Of a stretch of DNA of 64,000 nt, positions 27,577-37,312 are shown in pieces (positions within the stretch are counted from its first letter, which is position 1; every line of letters begins with the position of its first letter). The notes beneath the pieces were generated by a model. That model searched no databases, was not told the DNA's origin, and worked only from the letters and a program-made list of their open reading frames with translations. The stretch spans positions 1 through 64,000 of the forward strand of contig REDA01000006.1 of the NCBI GenBank assembly GCA_007693745.1, read 5' to 3'. This DNA comes from Balneolaceae bacterium. GTDB taxonomy: Bacteria > Bacteroidota > Rhodothermia > Balneolales > Balneolaceae. The position numbers and the translations under genes are program-made.

Positions 27577-27922
27577 AGAGATCCGGATCAGTAAACCGGT
27601 CGGAGGGGGTTGTTTATAAGCTGATCATCATCGGTTCTGCCCAACTTCTGAAAAGCGCATCAGTCCGGTTTGGTTTTTTAAAATATCGCAATAAACAGGC
27701 TCATTTCGAAACCATATTTAATGAAGCAGGAGCTTCCGCACCCGAAAGGTTCACTGTTGCAGATGCGGAAAAAATTTTTATATTGTATGTACAACCATTT
27801 GTGTCCGGTTGGCTGGTGTCTGGCAGGAGCCGGCCGTTATGCATCCCGGAGAAACCCGAACGGATGAACAGAGCTCTTCCGGAACAGGGCGATGGATTCA
27901 TCTCTCATAAAAAGACCAGAAC
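27577..27922. other. Divergent intergenic region with a candidate MarR operator
   Basis: This lies between scpA (minus) and the MarR gene (plus). It holds a perfect inverted repeat TTGTA-TG-TACAA at 27783-27794 next to an AT-rich tract (AAAAAATTTTTATATTG). That fits a promoter and operator of a MarR-type regulator 128 bp before its start codon. A 23-codon frame at 27839 ends before the MarR gene and is not considered real. Confidence 0.4.
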
Positions 27923-28345
27923 ATGCATGCAGAAGCGAACCGGTTCAGCCGGGAACTAAGCAGATATTTTGATTCCTGTTTTGAAGGGGAGAAGCTGGCA
28001 GCGCCCTATGCGGAGCTGATGCTGACATTGAAGGAATCCGGAGAAGTGGGACAGACAGAACTGGCGGAGCGGCATCATCTTGCACCGTCTACCATCACGA
28101 GGTTTCTTGCAAAGCTGGAGAAGAGAGGTTGGGTGGAGAAGAAGGCTTCGGGTCGCATGGTACAGGCAGGTCTTACAGCGGAGGGGCTGAGAAAGGCAGA
28201 AGAGCTTGAAAAAATCTATCAAAAGGCTCTTTCAGGGCTGCAGGAGATCCTCGGCAGGAAATATGTGGAGACGCTGAAACCGCTGCTGCACCACGGATCT
28301 CAGCTGATGGCGGATGCGGCCGCCGGGAAGGAGGGGCAGTCATAG
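27923..28345 (+). CDS. MarR-family transcriptional regulator
   Basis: 140-residue winged-helix DNA-binding protein. The MarR pattern is visible: a helical start, the recognition helix in QTELAERHHLAPSTITRFLA, a wing with LEKRGWVEKKASGRMVQAGL, and a long C-terminal dimerisation helix. MarR proteins usually repress neighbouring genes and dissociate on binding a small ligand. Here the nearest genes are convergent, so autoregulation from the palindrome at 27783 is the simplest guess. The target is unknown. Confidence 0.88.
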   Translation: MHAEANRFSRELSRYFDSCFEGEKLAAPYAELMLTLKESGEVGQTELAERHHLAPSTITRFLAKLEKRGWVEKKASGRMVQAGLTAEGLRKAEELEKIYQKALSGLQEILGRKYVETLKPLLHHGSQLMADAAAGKEGQS

Positions 28346-28464
28346 TATTGCCCGGATCAGAGTTGGACGGGAATGGAGTTTCTTTACGTCAGCTGTAAGA
28401 ATTAGCGCTGCTAAACCGCGCGCGGAAAGAGATATCAGCCATTATTTTCGCATGTGTGCAATCA

Positions 28465-28499
28465 GGGTCACAGTGGTTGTCCTGATTCTGCTGTGACCC
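28465..28499. terminator. 9-bp hairpin between convergent genes, possible terminator
   Basis: GGGTCACAG (28465-28473) pairs perfectly with CTGTGACCC (28491-28499) across a 17-nt loop. It lies between the marR-type gene and the convergent M14 peptidase gene. No T run follows, so intrinsic termination is uncertain. Confidence 0.4.
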
Positions 28500-28562
28500 C
28501 GTTGACTCATTCAGATGAACGCCTTAGTACCATTTCATAAAACGTGCTGCTGATCAGCGATT

Positions 28563-31154
28563 CTACTCCGTACTCATTCCATCAATGGTACTTCCAAAGA
28601 AGAGAGCATTGGCGAAGAGTTTGTTTTTCCCATACCAGAAGGCCCGGAAGTTGGGATTGTCCACAAAGCTGATGATGCGTCCCCTGCCCAGGCTGCTGAC
28701 GATCACCGACGGTGTGTCGGCAGCCAGTTCGAGATTGTAACCTGAGATATAACCGCTGGCGAGCGGCTCGGAGGTGAGTATCAGAGGACTTGCTGTACGG
28801 TTTGAAGGAGCTTCCAGAAAGAGGGTGCTGTTTTTGAATATTTTGAGATCATGGTTTCTGTATCCATACGCCAGCGGATGCGTCAGATCCAGCCGGGCAT
28901 GGAAGATGGAACCGCCGATCACATGCGCTCCCCTTGCCGCTCTCACTTCTTCGTAGGTGAGTGAATCGGAAAAGGTGAGGGGCTCACGCTCCTTGAGTTC
29001 TGTGCGGATCAGGTTTTGATTTCTGGCCCAGTTAATCGCGCTGCGCTGCAGAATCAGGTTGCCTCCGTTGCGAATCCAGTCGCGAAGAGACTCCGCCACC
29101 GCGTCAGGCAGGTCGGAGTAATTACCGTTCACCATGATGATGGTATTGTATCGGCTCAGATCCACCCCGCCAAAACGGTGTTTATCGATGATGGTAAGCG
29201 GAATTTGGTACCGTTGATCGAGCTGATGCCAGATTTCACCCACCTCCAGGTTGCTGATACCGGAGCCCGCAAGTATAGCCACGGATGGTTTCTCAAGCAC
29301 ATTCATATTGGGGCTGCCCAGGTCGATACCGGCTGCGGCCAGTCCGCGGGTTACGGAATAGATATCCACACCATCCTCACGTGCGGCGGTCTGAAGAGTC
29401 TGATAGATCAACTCCTCACTCACTTCCTGAATTCCAAGCGGCACCAGAATGGCGCCATAGCGAAATTCCCTGAGTCCGGTGGCTGTATGAGCCGTGAGCG
29501 GCCGGGAGGCAACGGATGTGCGCACACCCAGCTGCTGGAGCCGGTAAAGGGTTCGGGGGGCATAATACTCATCCCAGTTGAACAGATAGGCGTAGTTACT
29601 CCTGCCCCCGCTGAACGAGCCCTCAGGCAGCGTTGGAGTTATGATTCTCTCACCCAGCAGTGAGCTGCTGAATTCCCGCCGTCCGAGTTCGGCGTGGGGG
29701 AGATTGAAGGCATAGGGGAGGGTCCAGGTCGAAACGTCGTAAAAGAGGCTGTCTGTAAATTCGGTTCGGGTTTCGAACATCGCCTCGATGAATTTATATT
29801 CGGGCTGATCGGTGGGAATTACAAATGCGCGTCCGGCTTCGAACCTCACACCGCCTGCTTCAATATCCCGGGCCAGCTCATAGAATTCAACGGAGTGATG
29901 GCTCATCAGGTCGGCAAAATGAAAATTACGGCCCCGGTCGAAACGGTCGCCGATCACGTATGCGCGGGTTGACAGACGGCCCGTTTCCGCTTTCACATCG
30001 CGGTATACCGACCGCCGGTACTCATGCAGATCGGTTCGCAGGTTGTAAGCGGCCTCCACGGTGGAGAGGGAGGTGAGAAACTGATTCCGGATGGTGAAGG
30101 GGAAACTGACAACCCCGCGGACGCTTTCCTGGGCATGTCCCCGGGAGCTGGCCTGCTCGAACAGGATACCTACGGTTCCGAAAGCGTCGGGATAGGTGGA
30201 ACCTTTACCGTAATAGAAATCATCAAAGCTCTCGCGGGCATAGTAGAGCGCCTGTACTTCATCGAGATAATCGGCATGATATTCGGCGATGGCAGCTGTC
30301 AGATCCTGATTGATCTGAGGCGTTAGCGGATGGGTTCGCGAGGGGATGCCCGGCTGGAAAAAGTAGGTGGAATTGGTTCCCATCTCATGATGATCGGTGA
30401 GTACATTTGGCCTCCATTCATGAAACATGTTTACCCTGCCGCGGCTCTCCGGATGCACCACCGGCATCCAGTCGCGGTTGAGATCGAACCAGTAGTGGTT
30501 GGTACGTCCGTTGGGCCACACCTCGTGAAATTCCCGGGATGCGGGATCGGTAACGGCAGTAAAGCTCTTGTGCATATTTACCCAGCTGGCAAAACGGTTC
30601 ACTCCGTCGGGATTGAGAGCGGGATCGATCAGGATCACGGCAGACTCCAGCAGGGCCTCCATTTCACTTCCGGTTGCCGCAGTGTAGTGATAGGCAGAGA
30701 GCAGGGCGGCGTTCACACCGCTCGGTTCATTTCCGTGTACAGAGTATCCGAGATTGACGATGACGGGCATAGAATCAATGTCAAGGGATTCGGATTGATC
30801 TGCAAGGCTCAGCCGCCGCTGGTTCTCTTTGATCGATTCGATACGGGCGTGATTTTCCGGGGAGGTAATCACAAGCAGCAGGAGCGGCCGCTGCTCATAG
30901 GAACGGGCGTATTCTGTGAGGGTGACCCGGTCGGAGGCATCAGCCAGAGCCTTCATGTAATTGACCACAGCATCGTGGGTGGCATGCCACTCTCCCACTT
31001 CATAACCCAGAATATCAGAGGGAACAGGTATATCGGAGTTGTAGGTCACATCTGCGGGAAGATAGTAACTGAGCTGAACCTGTCTTGCGCTGATGTTTGC
31101 GGTGAAAGAGAGGATAAAAAAGGAGAAGAGGATAGATTTCATAAGAGAGTTCAT
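28563..31154 (-). CDS. Secreted M14-family zinc carboxypeptidase
   Basis: Metallocarboxypeptidase, exported (signal MKSILFSFFILSFTANISA; the ATG four codons later is an equally good start). The catalytic domain is in the N-terminal half. Zinc ligands are His and Glu of VHGNEPSG and the later His in LTDHHEMG; Asn/Arg substrate residues are likely in LNRDW. About 400 further residues C-terminal include a Rossmann-like segment (ILAGSGISNLEVGEIWHQL) typical of the long 850-900 residue Bacteroidota form. Cleaves C-terminal residues of peptides, possibly from cell-wall or environmental protein. It lies 80 bp downstream of the beta-lactamase-fold gene on the same strand. Confidence 0.92.
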   Translation of the reverse strand: MNSLMKSILFSFFILSFTANISARQVQLSYYLPADVTYNSDIPVPSDILGYEVGEWHATHDAVVNYMKALADASDRVTLTEYARSYEQRPLLLLVITSPENHARIESIKENQRRLSLADQSESLDIDSMPVIVNLGYSVHGNEPSGVNAALLSAYHYTAATGSEMEALLESAVILIDPALNPDGVNRFASWVNMHKSFTAVTDPASREFHEVWPNGRTNHYWFDLNRDWMPVVHPESRGRVNMFHEWRPNVLTDHHEMGTNSTYFFQPGIPSRTHPLTPQINQDLTAAIAEYHADYLDEVQALYYARESFDDFYYGKGSTYPDAFGTVGILFEQASSRGHAQESVRGVVSFPFTIRNQFLTSLSTVEAAYNLRTDLHEYRRSVYRDVKAETGRLSTRAYVIGDRFDRGRNFHFADLMSHHSVEFYELARDIEAGGVRFEAGRAFVIPTDQPEYKFIEAMFETRTEFTDSLFYDVSTWTLPYAFNLPHAELGRREFSSSLLGERIITPTLPEGSFSGGRSNYAYLFNWDEYYAPRTLYRLQQLGVRTSVASRPLTAHTATGLREFRYGAILVPLGIQEVSEELIYQTLQTAAREDGVDIYSVTRGLAAAGIDLGSPNMNVLEKPSVAILAGSGISNLEVGEIWHQLDQRYQIPLTIIDKHRFGGVDLSRYNTIIMVNGNYSDLPDAVAESLRDWIRNGGNLILQRSAINWARNQNLIRTELKEREPLTFSDSLTYEEVRAARGAHVIGGSIFHARLDLTHPLAYGYRNHDLKIFKNSTLFLEAPSNRTASPLILTSEPLASGYISGYNLELAADTPSVIVSSLGRGRIISFVDNPNFRAFWYGKNKLFANALFFGSTIDGMSTE

Positions 31155-31234
31155 GGAATTCAGGTCATATCGTGGGTTAGAAAAATGTAAATCTAATCAA
31201 TTGAAGAGAATCGTGAAGAATCTTTTCCAATTTT

Positions 31235-32137
31235 TTACAGGCTGTTAATCAGGTTGTTGTAGATCATTTCAGAGACCAGAGCCCCTGTTTCGGTTCCGAT
31301 ATCATTGTCGGGAAGTTCCTTTGAGAGGAAAATAAGCACATAGGAGTCGCCGTTTGGGAGCCAGACGATGGCTGAGTCGTGGATCACGCCGCTGATGAAG
31401 CCGGTTTTATTAGCCACAGGCAGGGATTCGGGCAGTAGGGACGGGATCACGTCGCGGTAGAACTGATCCTTAAGGACAGAGATCATGAGAGAGTCCATCT
31501 CCGGGCTTATGGCGTTACCCTCTGCGATCCGGCGGAAAAGGGTTCCGAGTCCGCGGGCCGTAGTTCGGTTACTGAGGCCGAGTTCAAACGCCTTCATGTC
31601 GTACAGCCCCCGGATTACCTCGACGCCACCGGCGCCGAGGTTCTGCATGGTTTGGGTTGTCTGTGCAGCGCCGGTAATCTGAAGTATCAGGTTGGTGGCA
31701 ATATTGCTGCTGTAGGTGATCATGGCGTGATTGAGATCCCCCAGGGTTGCCATCTCCCCTGCTCTGCGTTCGAAGGGGTCATCGCCGTACGGATCCAGTG
31801 GCAGCTGAAATTCAGAACCGTCCACAATGCTGTAAAACCGGTTTTCGATCCGGATGGAGTCAGAGAGGGATAAATCGCCCAGTTCAGCGCGGCGGAAGAG
31901 TTCGGCCATGACGGCTGTTTTCATTGTACTTGCCGCGTGAAAGATCGTGTCGGGATTCACGGAGAAACTCAGCTCAGGTTGCTGCAAATGTTCGAACCAT
32001 ACAGCGTAGGTTCCCTCACGGGATTCCAAAAATCGTTCAATATCCATTTTCAGGGAGTGGGTGGAGCCGGTATCTGATCCGGAACCGGAAATCAATAAAA
32101 ACAGAAGAAAGAGCATAGGATGAAGCATAGTGTTCAC
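31235..32137 (-). CDS. Serine hydrolase with class A beta-lactamase fold
   Basis: 300 residues with a signal-like hydrophobic start (MLFLLFLLISGSG). The beta-lactamase/transpeptidase signatures are present: S-x-x-K as Ser70-Thr-Met-Lys73 (HAASTMKTAVM), a second motif YSSN in place of SDN, and K-T-G in NKTGFISGV. A canonical omega-loop E-x-x-L-N is not obvious. True beta-lactamase activity is therefore doubtful, and a peptidase or other hydrolase role is equally possible. It lies upstream of the M14 peptidase on the same strand. Confidence 0.85.
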   Translation of the reverse strand: MNTMLHPMLFLLFLLISGSGSDTGSTHSLKMDIERFLESREGTYAVWFEHLQQPELSFSVNPDTIFHAASTMKTAVMAELFRRAELGDLSLSDSIRIENRFYSIVDGSEFQLPLDPYGDDPFERRAGEMATLGDLNHAMITYSSNIATNLILQITGAAQTTQTMQNLGAGGVEVIRGLYDMKAFELGLSNRTTARGLGTLFRRIAEGNAISPEMDSLMISVLKDQFYRDVIPSLLPESLPVANKTGFISGVIHDSAIVWLPNGDSYVLIFLSKELPDNDIGTETGALVSEMIYNNLINSL

Positions 32138-32372
32138 ATGAATTTTGGAAGTAGATTTAAAAAAGAGCGTTCAAAGTCCTCGAATGAAGAGCAGGCAAGC
32201 CGTTCCTTGACCCGCCTTTAAGGCTGTCAAAAATTTAAAAAACCCCGGGCATTGAAACGATGATTTGATTCATAATTTTCAGTGAGTGCGATGGTTTACA
32301 AGGAGCACGGTTATTCAGAGCCTTATTAAAGTAACAATGATATAGCCAAATAGAGAAACCGGAGGGCAAAAA

Positions 32373-32403
32373 AAAACCCCGCACTTTTTGATTGCGGGGT
32401 TTT
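32373..32403 (-). terminator. Intrinsic terminator of the susC-susD operon
   Basis: On the minus strand AAAACCCCGCA pairs with TGCGGGGTTTT around a 9-nt loop, followed by a run of T. The hairpin starts 21 bp after the SusD stop codon. The stem of 11 bp and the T tract make this a strong terminator. Confidence 0.92.
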
Positions 32404-32424
32404 GACATAAAGAAACAGAGGGGG

Positions 32425-33825
32425 TTAGTTGTATCCCGGATTTTGAACCAGGCTAGAATTCACATTCATTTCCCGTTCGGGGATTGGGAACACCATTCGG
32501 TTACTGTTCCAGGGAATGACTTCCTGATTCAGATCGGTGGTGGAAATTTCCAGTCTCTTCAGGTCATTCAACAGCTGCCCTTCAAACATCAGTTCATTTC
32601 GTCGTTCGCGAAGCACGTCCCCAAGCGTCACAGTTGCGAGCGGGTCGAGGCCGACTCTGGCGCGAATAGCATTGATATCATCTTCCGGGGTTGCTCCGCC
32701 GATGCCGGGAGTGCCGGATCCGGTTAGCCTCACGTTGGCTTCAGCCCGAATCAGGTGCATCTCTGCGAGCCGAAGGACGGTGATGTTGGTACGTCGCGGG
32801 TCAACAGAGGGATCTTCAGAGGCATATTTCATGGTCATGCGCCCCCGGGTTGTCTCCACAAAGAGAGTGGCGCGGGCATCACCGGCCTCGTAATTGGCGA
32901 GATGCGGATCACGGATCTGTACATCGGCGCGGCCGAAGGAAAATGTAGGTGCGTAGAATACAGCCATGTCATTACTGAATGAGGTCGGTGTATTCTGAAT
33001 GGCAAAAATCGTTTCTGCGCCATTCTGTGTACGCACGTAATTTTCGCTGATATCGGCGAAGAGTGCATAGTTTCCGGATGCGATGACCCGCTGGGCATGT
33101 GCCCCGGCCTGAGCGAAGTTGCCCATGCTCAGATATACTCTTGAAAGCATGGCACTTGCCACATAGGTATTGGCCAGGAATCCGTTGGATGCAGGCAGGT
33201 TATCCATTGCGGCATTCAGATCCGTAAGCACCAGGTCGTAGATTTCTGCCACAGAGGCTCTGGGTACCGCCAGGGTTTCATCTGCAGTACGGGTAGGTGT
33301 CAGGATCAGGGGAACACCCGGGTTGGTCTGCGGGTTCCCGTCGTTGTATGCCTTTCCATAAGCCACGACGAGGTTATAGTAAGCGGTCGCGCGCAGAAAA
33401 CGGGCCTCGGCTTCAACCCGGCTTCGGCGGGCGGCATCATTTCCAAATACATCCAGGGCGTCCAGTACGTTGTTCGCCCGGTTGATGATGTTGAAACTGG
33501 TTGCCCAGAAACCGGCCATGTAGCTGTTGTCAATGAGAATGGATTTCGCATTGATTTCTCTTGGCTGAGTAAAGGTTCCGTTAAAGAAAACCTCATCTGC
33601 CGGAGCCGCATAGATGTCGGTCAGAAAAATGTAGTGGCCGCCATATGCATTGGAACCACCCAGAGCTGCATACCCACCGATCAGGGCGGTTTCAACGTTA
33701 TCCGGGGTGGACAGAGCGATGTCATCCGAGATGGAAGCCTGCGGCTCCAGATCGAGGAGATCATCACATCCGGTGAAAGCAACTCCAAGGATGAGTGCTA
33801 AAAATAAGTGTTTAGTTTTTTTCAT
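32425..33825 (-). CDS. RagB/SusD-family nutrient-binding outer-membrane lipoprotein
   Basis: Surface lipoprotein that captures a substrate and passes it to its SusC partner. A lipoprotein signal is present (LFLALILGVAFTGC), then the SusD start DDLLDLEPQASISDD. Helical TPR-like features (ARFLRATAYYNLVVAYGKAY and SRVYLSMGNFAQAGAHAQRV) and the C-terminal RERRNELMFEGQLLNDLKRL block are classical for the family. 466 residues is normal. It follows susC by 40 bp and ends at a terminator. No glycoside hydrolase gene is adjacent; a peptide or glycan substrate cannot be decided. Confidence 0.95.
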   Translation of the reverse strand: MKKTKHLFLALILGVAFTGCDDLLDLEPQASISDDIALSTPDNVETALIGGYAALGGSNAYGGHYIFLTDIYAAPADEVFFNGTFTQPREINAKSILIDNSYMAGFWATSFNIINRANNVLDALDVFGNDAARRSRVEAEARFLRATAYYNLVVAYGKAYNDGNPQTNPGVPLILTPTRTADETLAVPRASVAEIYDLVLTDLNAAMDNLPASNGFLANTYVASAMLSRVYLSMGNFAQAGAHAQRVIASGNYALFADISENYVRTQNGAETIFAIQNTPTSFSNDMAVFYAPTFSFGRADVQIRDPHLANYEAGDARATLFVETTRGRMTMKYASEDPSVDPRRTNITVLRLAEMHLIRAEANVRLTGSGTPGIGGATPEDDINAIRARVGLDPLATVTLGDVLRERRNELMFEGQLLNDLKRLEISTTDLNQEVIPWNSNRMVFPIPEREMNVNSSLVQNPGYN

Positions 33826-33865
33826 AATGAATTATATCGTGATGTTCTTGTTTATAAACTCCTGA

Positions 33866-36800
33866 TTAAAACCCGATATCAATCCCGAAAGTAAGTGTGC
33901 GGGACTGCGGAGCGGTATAAAAGTCAGTTCCCTGTGAAATGTTGCCAGCCAGGAAGTCTGTATTCATTTCAGGATCCCAACCTTCATAATTCGTCCAGGT
34001 GAGCAGGTTCACACCGGTAACATAGAGGCGGACTTTGTTGAAGCCAAGCTGCCGTACTCTGTTGACCGGGAGTTCATAACCAAGGGTAACATTTTTGAGA
34101 CGCAGGTAAGAGCCGTCTGAAATATATCGTGAAGAGTGCTGATTTCCGTTTGAGACAATATAACGGGCCTCAGGCACATTGGTATTTGTGTTTTGCGGAG
34201 TCCAGCTGTTGAGCTGATCACGCATGGAGTTGTCTTCGAAAATACCGTTGCCCCGGCTCCAGCGGCCATGGCCACCGATATAGGCGTCATTACCGTACAC
34301 GAACTGGAAGAGAACATTCAGTTCAAAACCGCGGTAACGGACGGTATTGCCAAGTCCGCCCACAAATTTCGGATTTGGATTTCCGATTACGCAGCGCGTT
34401 GCGGCGTTGTAGCTGGTGGTTGTCTCCACGAAGTTTTTACAGGTATCCTCATCATCATAAATGCTGAAAAGAGCATTTCCGTTTTCAGGATCTACACCGA
34501 AAAATTCAGGAGCGTAGAAAACCCCGATGGAGTAGCCTTCCATCGCCCGGTTGAGTCCGGCAAGTCCGGCCGTGATCACCTGCCCGTCGAGGTTGGTCAC
34601 CGTGTTCTTGTTGGAAGAGATGTTGAAGTTACTTGTCCAGCTGAGTCTTCCGTCCAGATTGATGGTGTTTACAACAAGTTCCCACCCTTTGTTCTCCATA
34701 TTTCCAACATTTCTGAGTGTAGTGCTGAATCCGGAGCTTGAGGGAATCTGAACACTCAGCAGGAGATCTTCGGTCTCCTTGATATAGTAGTCAAATTCAC
34801 CGCTGATTCGGTTGTTAAAGAAACCATAATCGAAACCGATGTTGAACTGCTTTGTGGTTTCCCATGTCAGGTTCGGGTTTGGAATCTGAGACGGATTGGT
34901 ACCGGAAAGACCACCATAGGAAGTACCGCCCCAGAGACCCAGGGAGCCGAAGTTGCTGATCGCGGCGTTTCCGGTGATTCCGTAGCTGGTACGGATCTTC
35001 AGGTAGGTAAGGTAGTCAGTGATGGACTCGGCGAAACCTTCATCTGTAAGAATCCACCCAACGGAAGCTGCGGGGAAAAATCCGTAGCGGTTGTCGCGTC
35101 CAAAGCGAGAAGAGCCGTCCACACGTCCGCTGACCGAAACAAGATAGCGGTCGAGAAGGGAGTAGTTACCCCGTGCAAAATAGGAGAGGAAGCTGTACTC
35201 CGATCCGGTTGTGGAACCTGCCAGTACGTTGGCCGCGCTTGTCAGTCTCTGGAAGGAGTCGTTAGGGAATCCGGATCCGGATGTAAAGCTGTAGTTATAG
35301 TCATTATACTGATAGCTTACACCCGCTGTGGTGTTAAGATTCGAATTTTGAGTGAGCGCTGCATTGTAGCTCAGGAAATGAGTGGTGGTGTAGGAGGCTG
35401 TCTGCTGCCATGCAACAGAGGCGAAACCGCCATTGGCTGCTGTTGCAAAACCACGTGCCACCCGCGGGCTGTACCACTGATCATCTTTTCCGGTTACGAT
35501 ATCAGCTGAAAATTCTGATCTCCACTCAAGATCGGGCATAATGCTATATCCGAGGTGGAAATTACCTGTGGTTCTCATCGTGGTTACTTCATATTTCGTA
35601 AAATCGCGATGAAGAAGACCGTTGTAGTAGAAGGTATCGTCATTCAGCACGTCGGTGGGCACATAATTCGGAAGAGAGCCTTGCTCCGGGTAGTAGATCG
35701 GACTGATCGGCATCAATGCGATGAGCTGGATCGGAGTTGAGAAGGCGTTATCTGTTGAAAGCCTCTGATGGAAACTACGACCTGTAGAGAGGTTCATCCC
35801 AAGATTTACCCGCTCTGACGCTTTGTGATCCAGATTCATTCGAGCTGAGATTCTCTGAAAACGGTCGTTGATCAGAATTCCGTCCTGATCGCCGTAATGG
35901 CCGCTTACAAAGAACCGTGTGGATTCATTTCCGCCGGAAGCAGAGAGGTCGTGGGAGAACATACTGGCATCCTGGAAAGCCTCACTCTGCCAGTCGGTAT
36001 CAACCGGGCAGTCGAGTCCGGCCCCGCCAAACTGTGTATCCAGACATCTTCTCCAGTCTGTTCCGAGAGAGTAGGTATCCATTACCCATTCGATTTCGGG
36101 CACTCTCCATGAACTGCCTGCAAACCGGTCGCCGTTTACGGCGGCCTGATACATGTAATTGACAAATTCACTTGCGTTCATCATGTCCACTTTGTTGGTC
36201 GGTTCGCTGAAACCCTGCTGATAAGAGTAATTAAACTGGGTTCGGCCCGGCCGTCCCTGACGGGTTGTGATCAGAACCACCCCGTTGGCTGCCCGTGAAC
36301 CATAGATGGCTGCCGCGGAAGCATCCTTGAGTACCTGAATGGACTCTACATCATTAAAGTTAAACTGTGCCAGCGGATTTGTCGCTGCTGCACTGATGGA
36401 GAAGTTATCCATGACAATAGGCACCCCATCAATCACATAAAGGGGTTGATTGCTCGCTGTTACCGAAGAAGCTCCCCGGATTCGCATCTGGATGCCCTGT
36501 CCAAGCTTACCGCTGTTCTGCTGGATAAAGACACCGGCAGTACGGCCCTGGATGGCATTTTCCACACTGTTTACCGGAGCAAACTGAATGTCGGCTCCAC
36601 GCACGGAGGCAATCGCGCCGGTCACTTCCCGCCGGGAAATTTCACCATAACCGACCACAACCACCTGATCCAGACCCACAACATCCAGGCGAAGCTCGAT
36701 ATCCAGTGTTACATTGGAATTGGTGATTGTAATGGTACGGCTGAAACGCTGATAGCCGATAAATGTAACTACGACCTGATGTTCACCTGCGGGCAGGTCA

Positions 36801-36991
36801 ATAGAGTATTGGCCGTCGAGATCGGTGATACCGCCCCTGTTCAGGGCAGGTATGGCAACGGTGGTTCCGGGCAGCGCTTCACCGGTTGAGGCATCTGTAA
36901 CCGTGCCGGAAACCGTGTAACCCTGTCCGTAGGCTTCCGTTGCAGCGAAGCAAAAGAGAGCCAGTAAGAGTATGTAAAGTTTACTATTCAT
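33866..36991 (-). CDS. SusC/RagA-family TonB-linked outer-membrane transporter
   Basis: TonB-dependent importer for oligomeric nutrients; 1041 residues. Order of parts: signal peptide (LYILLLALFCFAATEAYG); carboxypeptidase-like regulatory domain (TVSGTVTDASTGEALPGTTV); plug with VVVVGYGEISRREVTGAIAS and the NAIQGRTAGVFIQQNSG segment; then a 22-strand beta barrel to the C-terminus ending in an aromatic pattern (RTLTFGIDIGF). The SusC-specific pair YVIDGVPI and KDASAAAIYGSRAANGVVLI is clear. It forms an operon with the SusD gene. The promoter must lie in the AT-rich region 36992-37312. Confidence 0.96.
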   Translation of the reverse strand: MNSKLYILLLALFCFAATEAYGQGYTVSGTVTDASTGEALPGTTVAIPALNRGGITDLDGQYSIDLPAGEHQVVVTFIGYQRFSRTITITNSNVTLDIELRLDVVGLDQVVVVGYGEISRREVTGAIASVRGADIQFAPVNSVENAIQGRTAGVFIQQNSGKLGQGIQMRIRGASSVTASNQPLYVIDGVPIVMDNFSISAAATNPLAQFNFNDVESIQVLKDASAAAIYGSRAANGVVLITTRQGRPGRTQFNYSYQQGFSEPTNKVDMMNASEFVNYMYQAAVNGDRFAGSSWRVPEIEWVMDTYSLGTDWRRCLDTQFGGAGLDCPVDTDWQSEAFQDASMFSHDLSASGGNESTRFFVSGHYGDQDGILINDRFQRISARMNLDHKASERVNLGMNLSTGRSFHQRLSTDNAFSTPIQLIALMPISPIYYPEQGSLPNYVPTDVLNDDTFYYNGLLHRDFTKYEVTTMRTTGNFHLGYSIMPDLEWRSEFSADIVTGKDDQWYSPRVARGFATAANGGFASVAWQQTASYTTTHFLSYNAALTQNSNLNTTAGVSYQYNDYNYSFTSGSGFPNDSFQRLTSAANVLAGSTTGSEYSFLSYFARGNYSLLDRYLVSVSGRVDGSSRFGRDNRYGFFPAASVGWILTDEGFAESITDYLTYLKIRTSYGITGNAAISNFGSLGLWGGTSYGGLSGTNPSQIPNPNLTWETTKQFNIGFDYGFFNNRISGEFDYYIKETEDLLLSVQIPSSSGFSTTLRNVGNMENKGWELVVNTINLDGRLSWTSNFNISSNKNTVTNLDGQVITAGLAGLNRAMEGYSIGVFYAPEFFGVDPENGNALFSIYDDEDTCKNFVETTTSYNAATRCVIGNPNPKFVGGLGNTVRYRGFELNVLFQFVYGNDAYIGGHGRWSRGNGIFEDNSMRDQLNSWTPQNTNTNVPEARYIVSNGNQHSSRYISDGSYLRLKNVTLGYELPVNRVRQLGFNKVRLYVTGVNLLTWTNYEGWDPEMNTDFLAGNISQGTDFYTAPQSRTLTFGIDIGF

Positions 36992-37312
36992 AGAAGGTTA
37001 TTTTGGTTGATATGTAGTTGGTTCGATAAAAAAGAGCAGCTTTTTTTGATCTCAGAGAGCAGAATCCGTAAAAAACTACCGGGGTAATTCAACGAATAAG
37101 TCAGCTTAAGTACAGGAGATGCAGTTAAGCAAACATCCGAATTCTGATACAGAACACGATTCGAACACAATGGATAAGGCTTATTTCTTATAAATGCAAT
37201 AAAAAATTCCTTTCAACAATATTTATTTTATAAAAAAGCGCTTTTAATATTAAATATTAATTCGGGAGGTCGTTGTTTCAATCTTTTTCAATCCCATTCG
37301 TTGTTCGGGTGT
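36992..37312. promoter_or_regulatory. AT-rich upstream region of susCD with two adjacent palindromes
   Basis: This stretch lies after argH (ends 37313) and before susC, on the same strand. It has two touching perfect palindromes: AAAAGCGCTTTT at 37234-37245 and TTAATATT-A-AATATTAA at 37244-37260. The first contains AAGCGCTT, which resembles half-sites of LacI-type operators (AAnCGnTT). A promoter could not be placed. No convincing terminator for argH was seen, so read-through into susC is possible. Confidence 0.4.

Noticed and set aside
30330-31190. Plus-strand frame of 286 codons opposite the M14 peptidase
   Set aside because: Antisense shadow; the peptidase strand carries signal peptide and zinc ligands.
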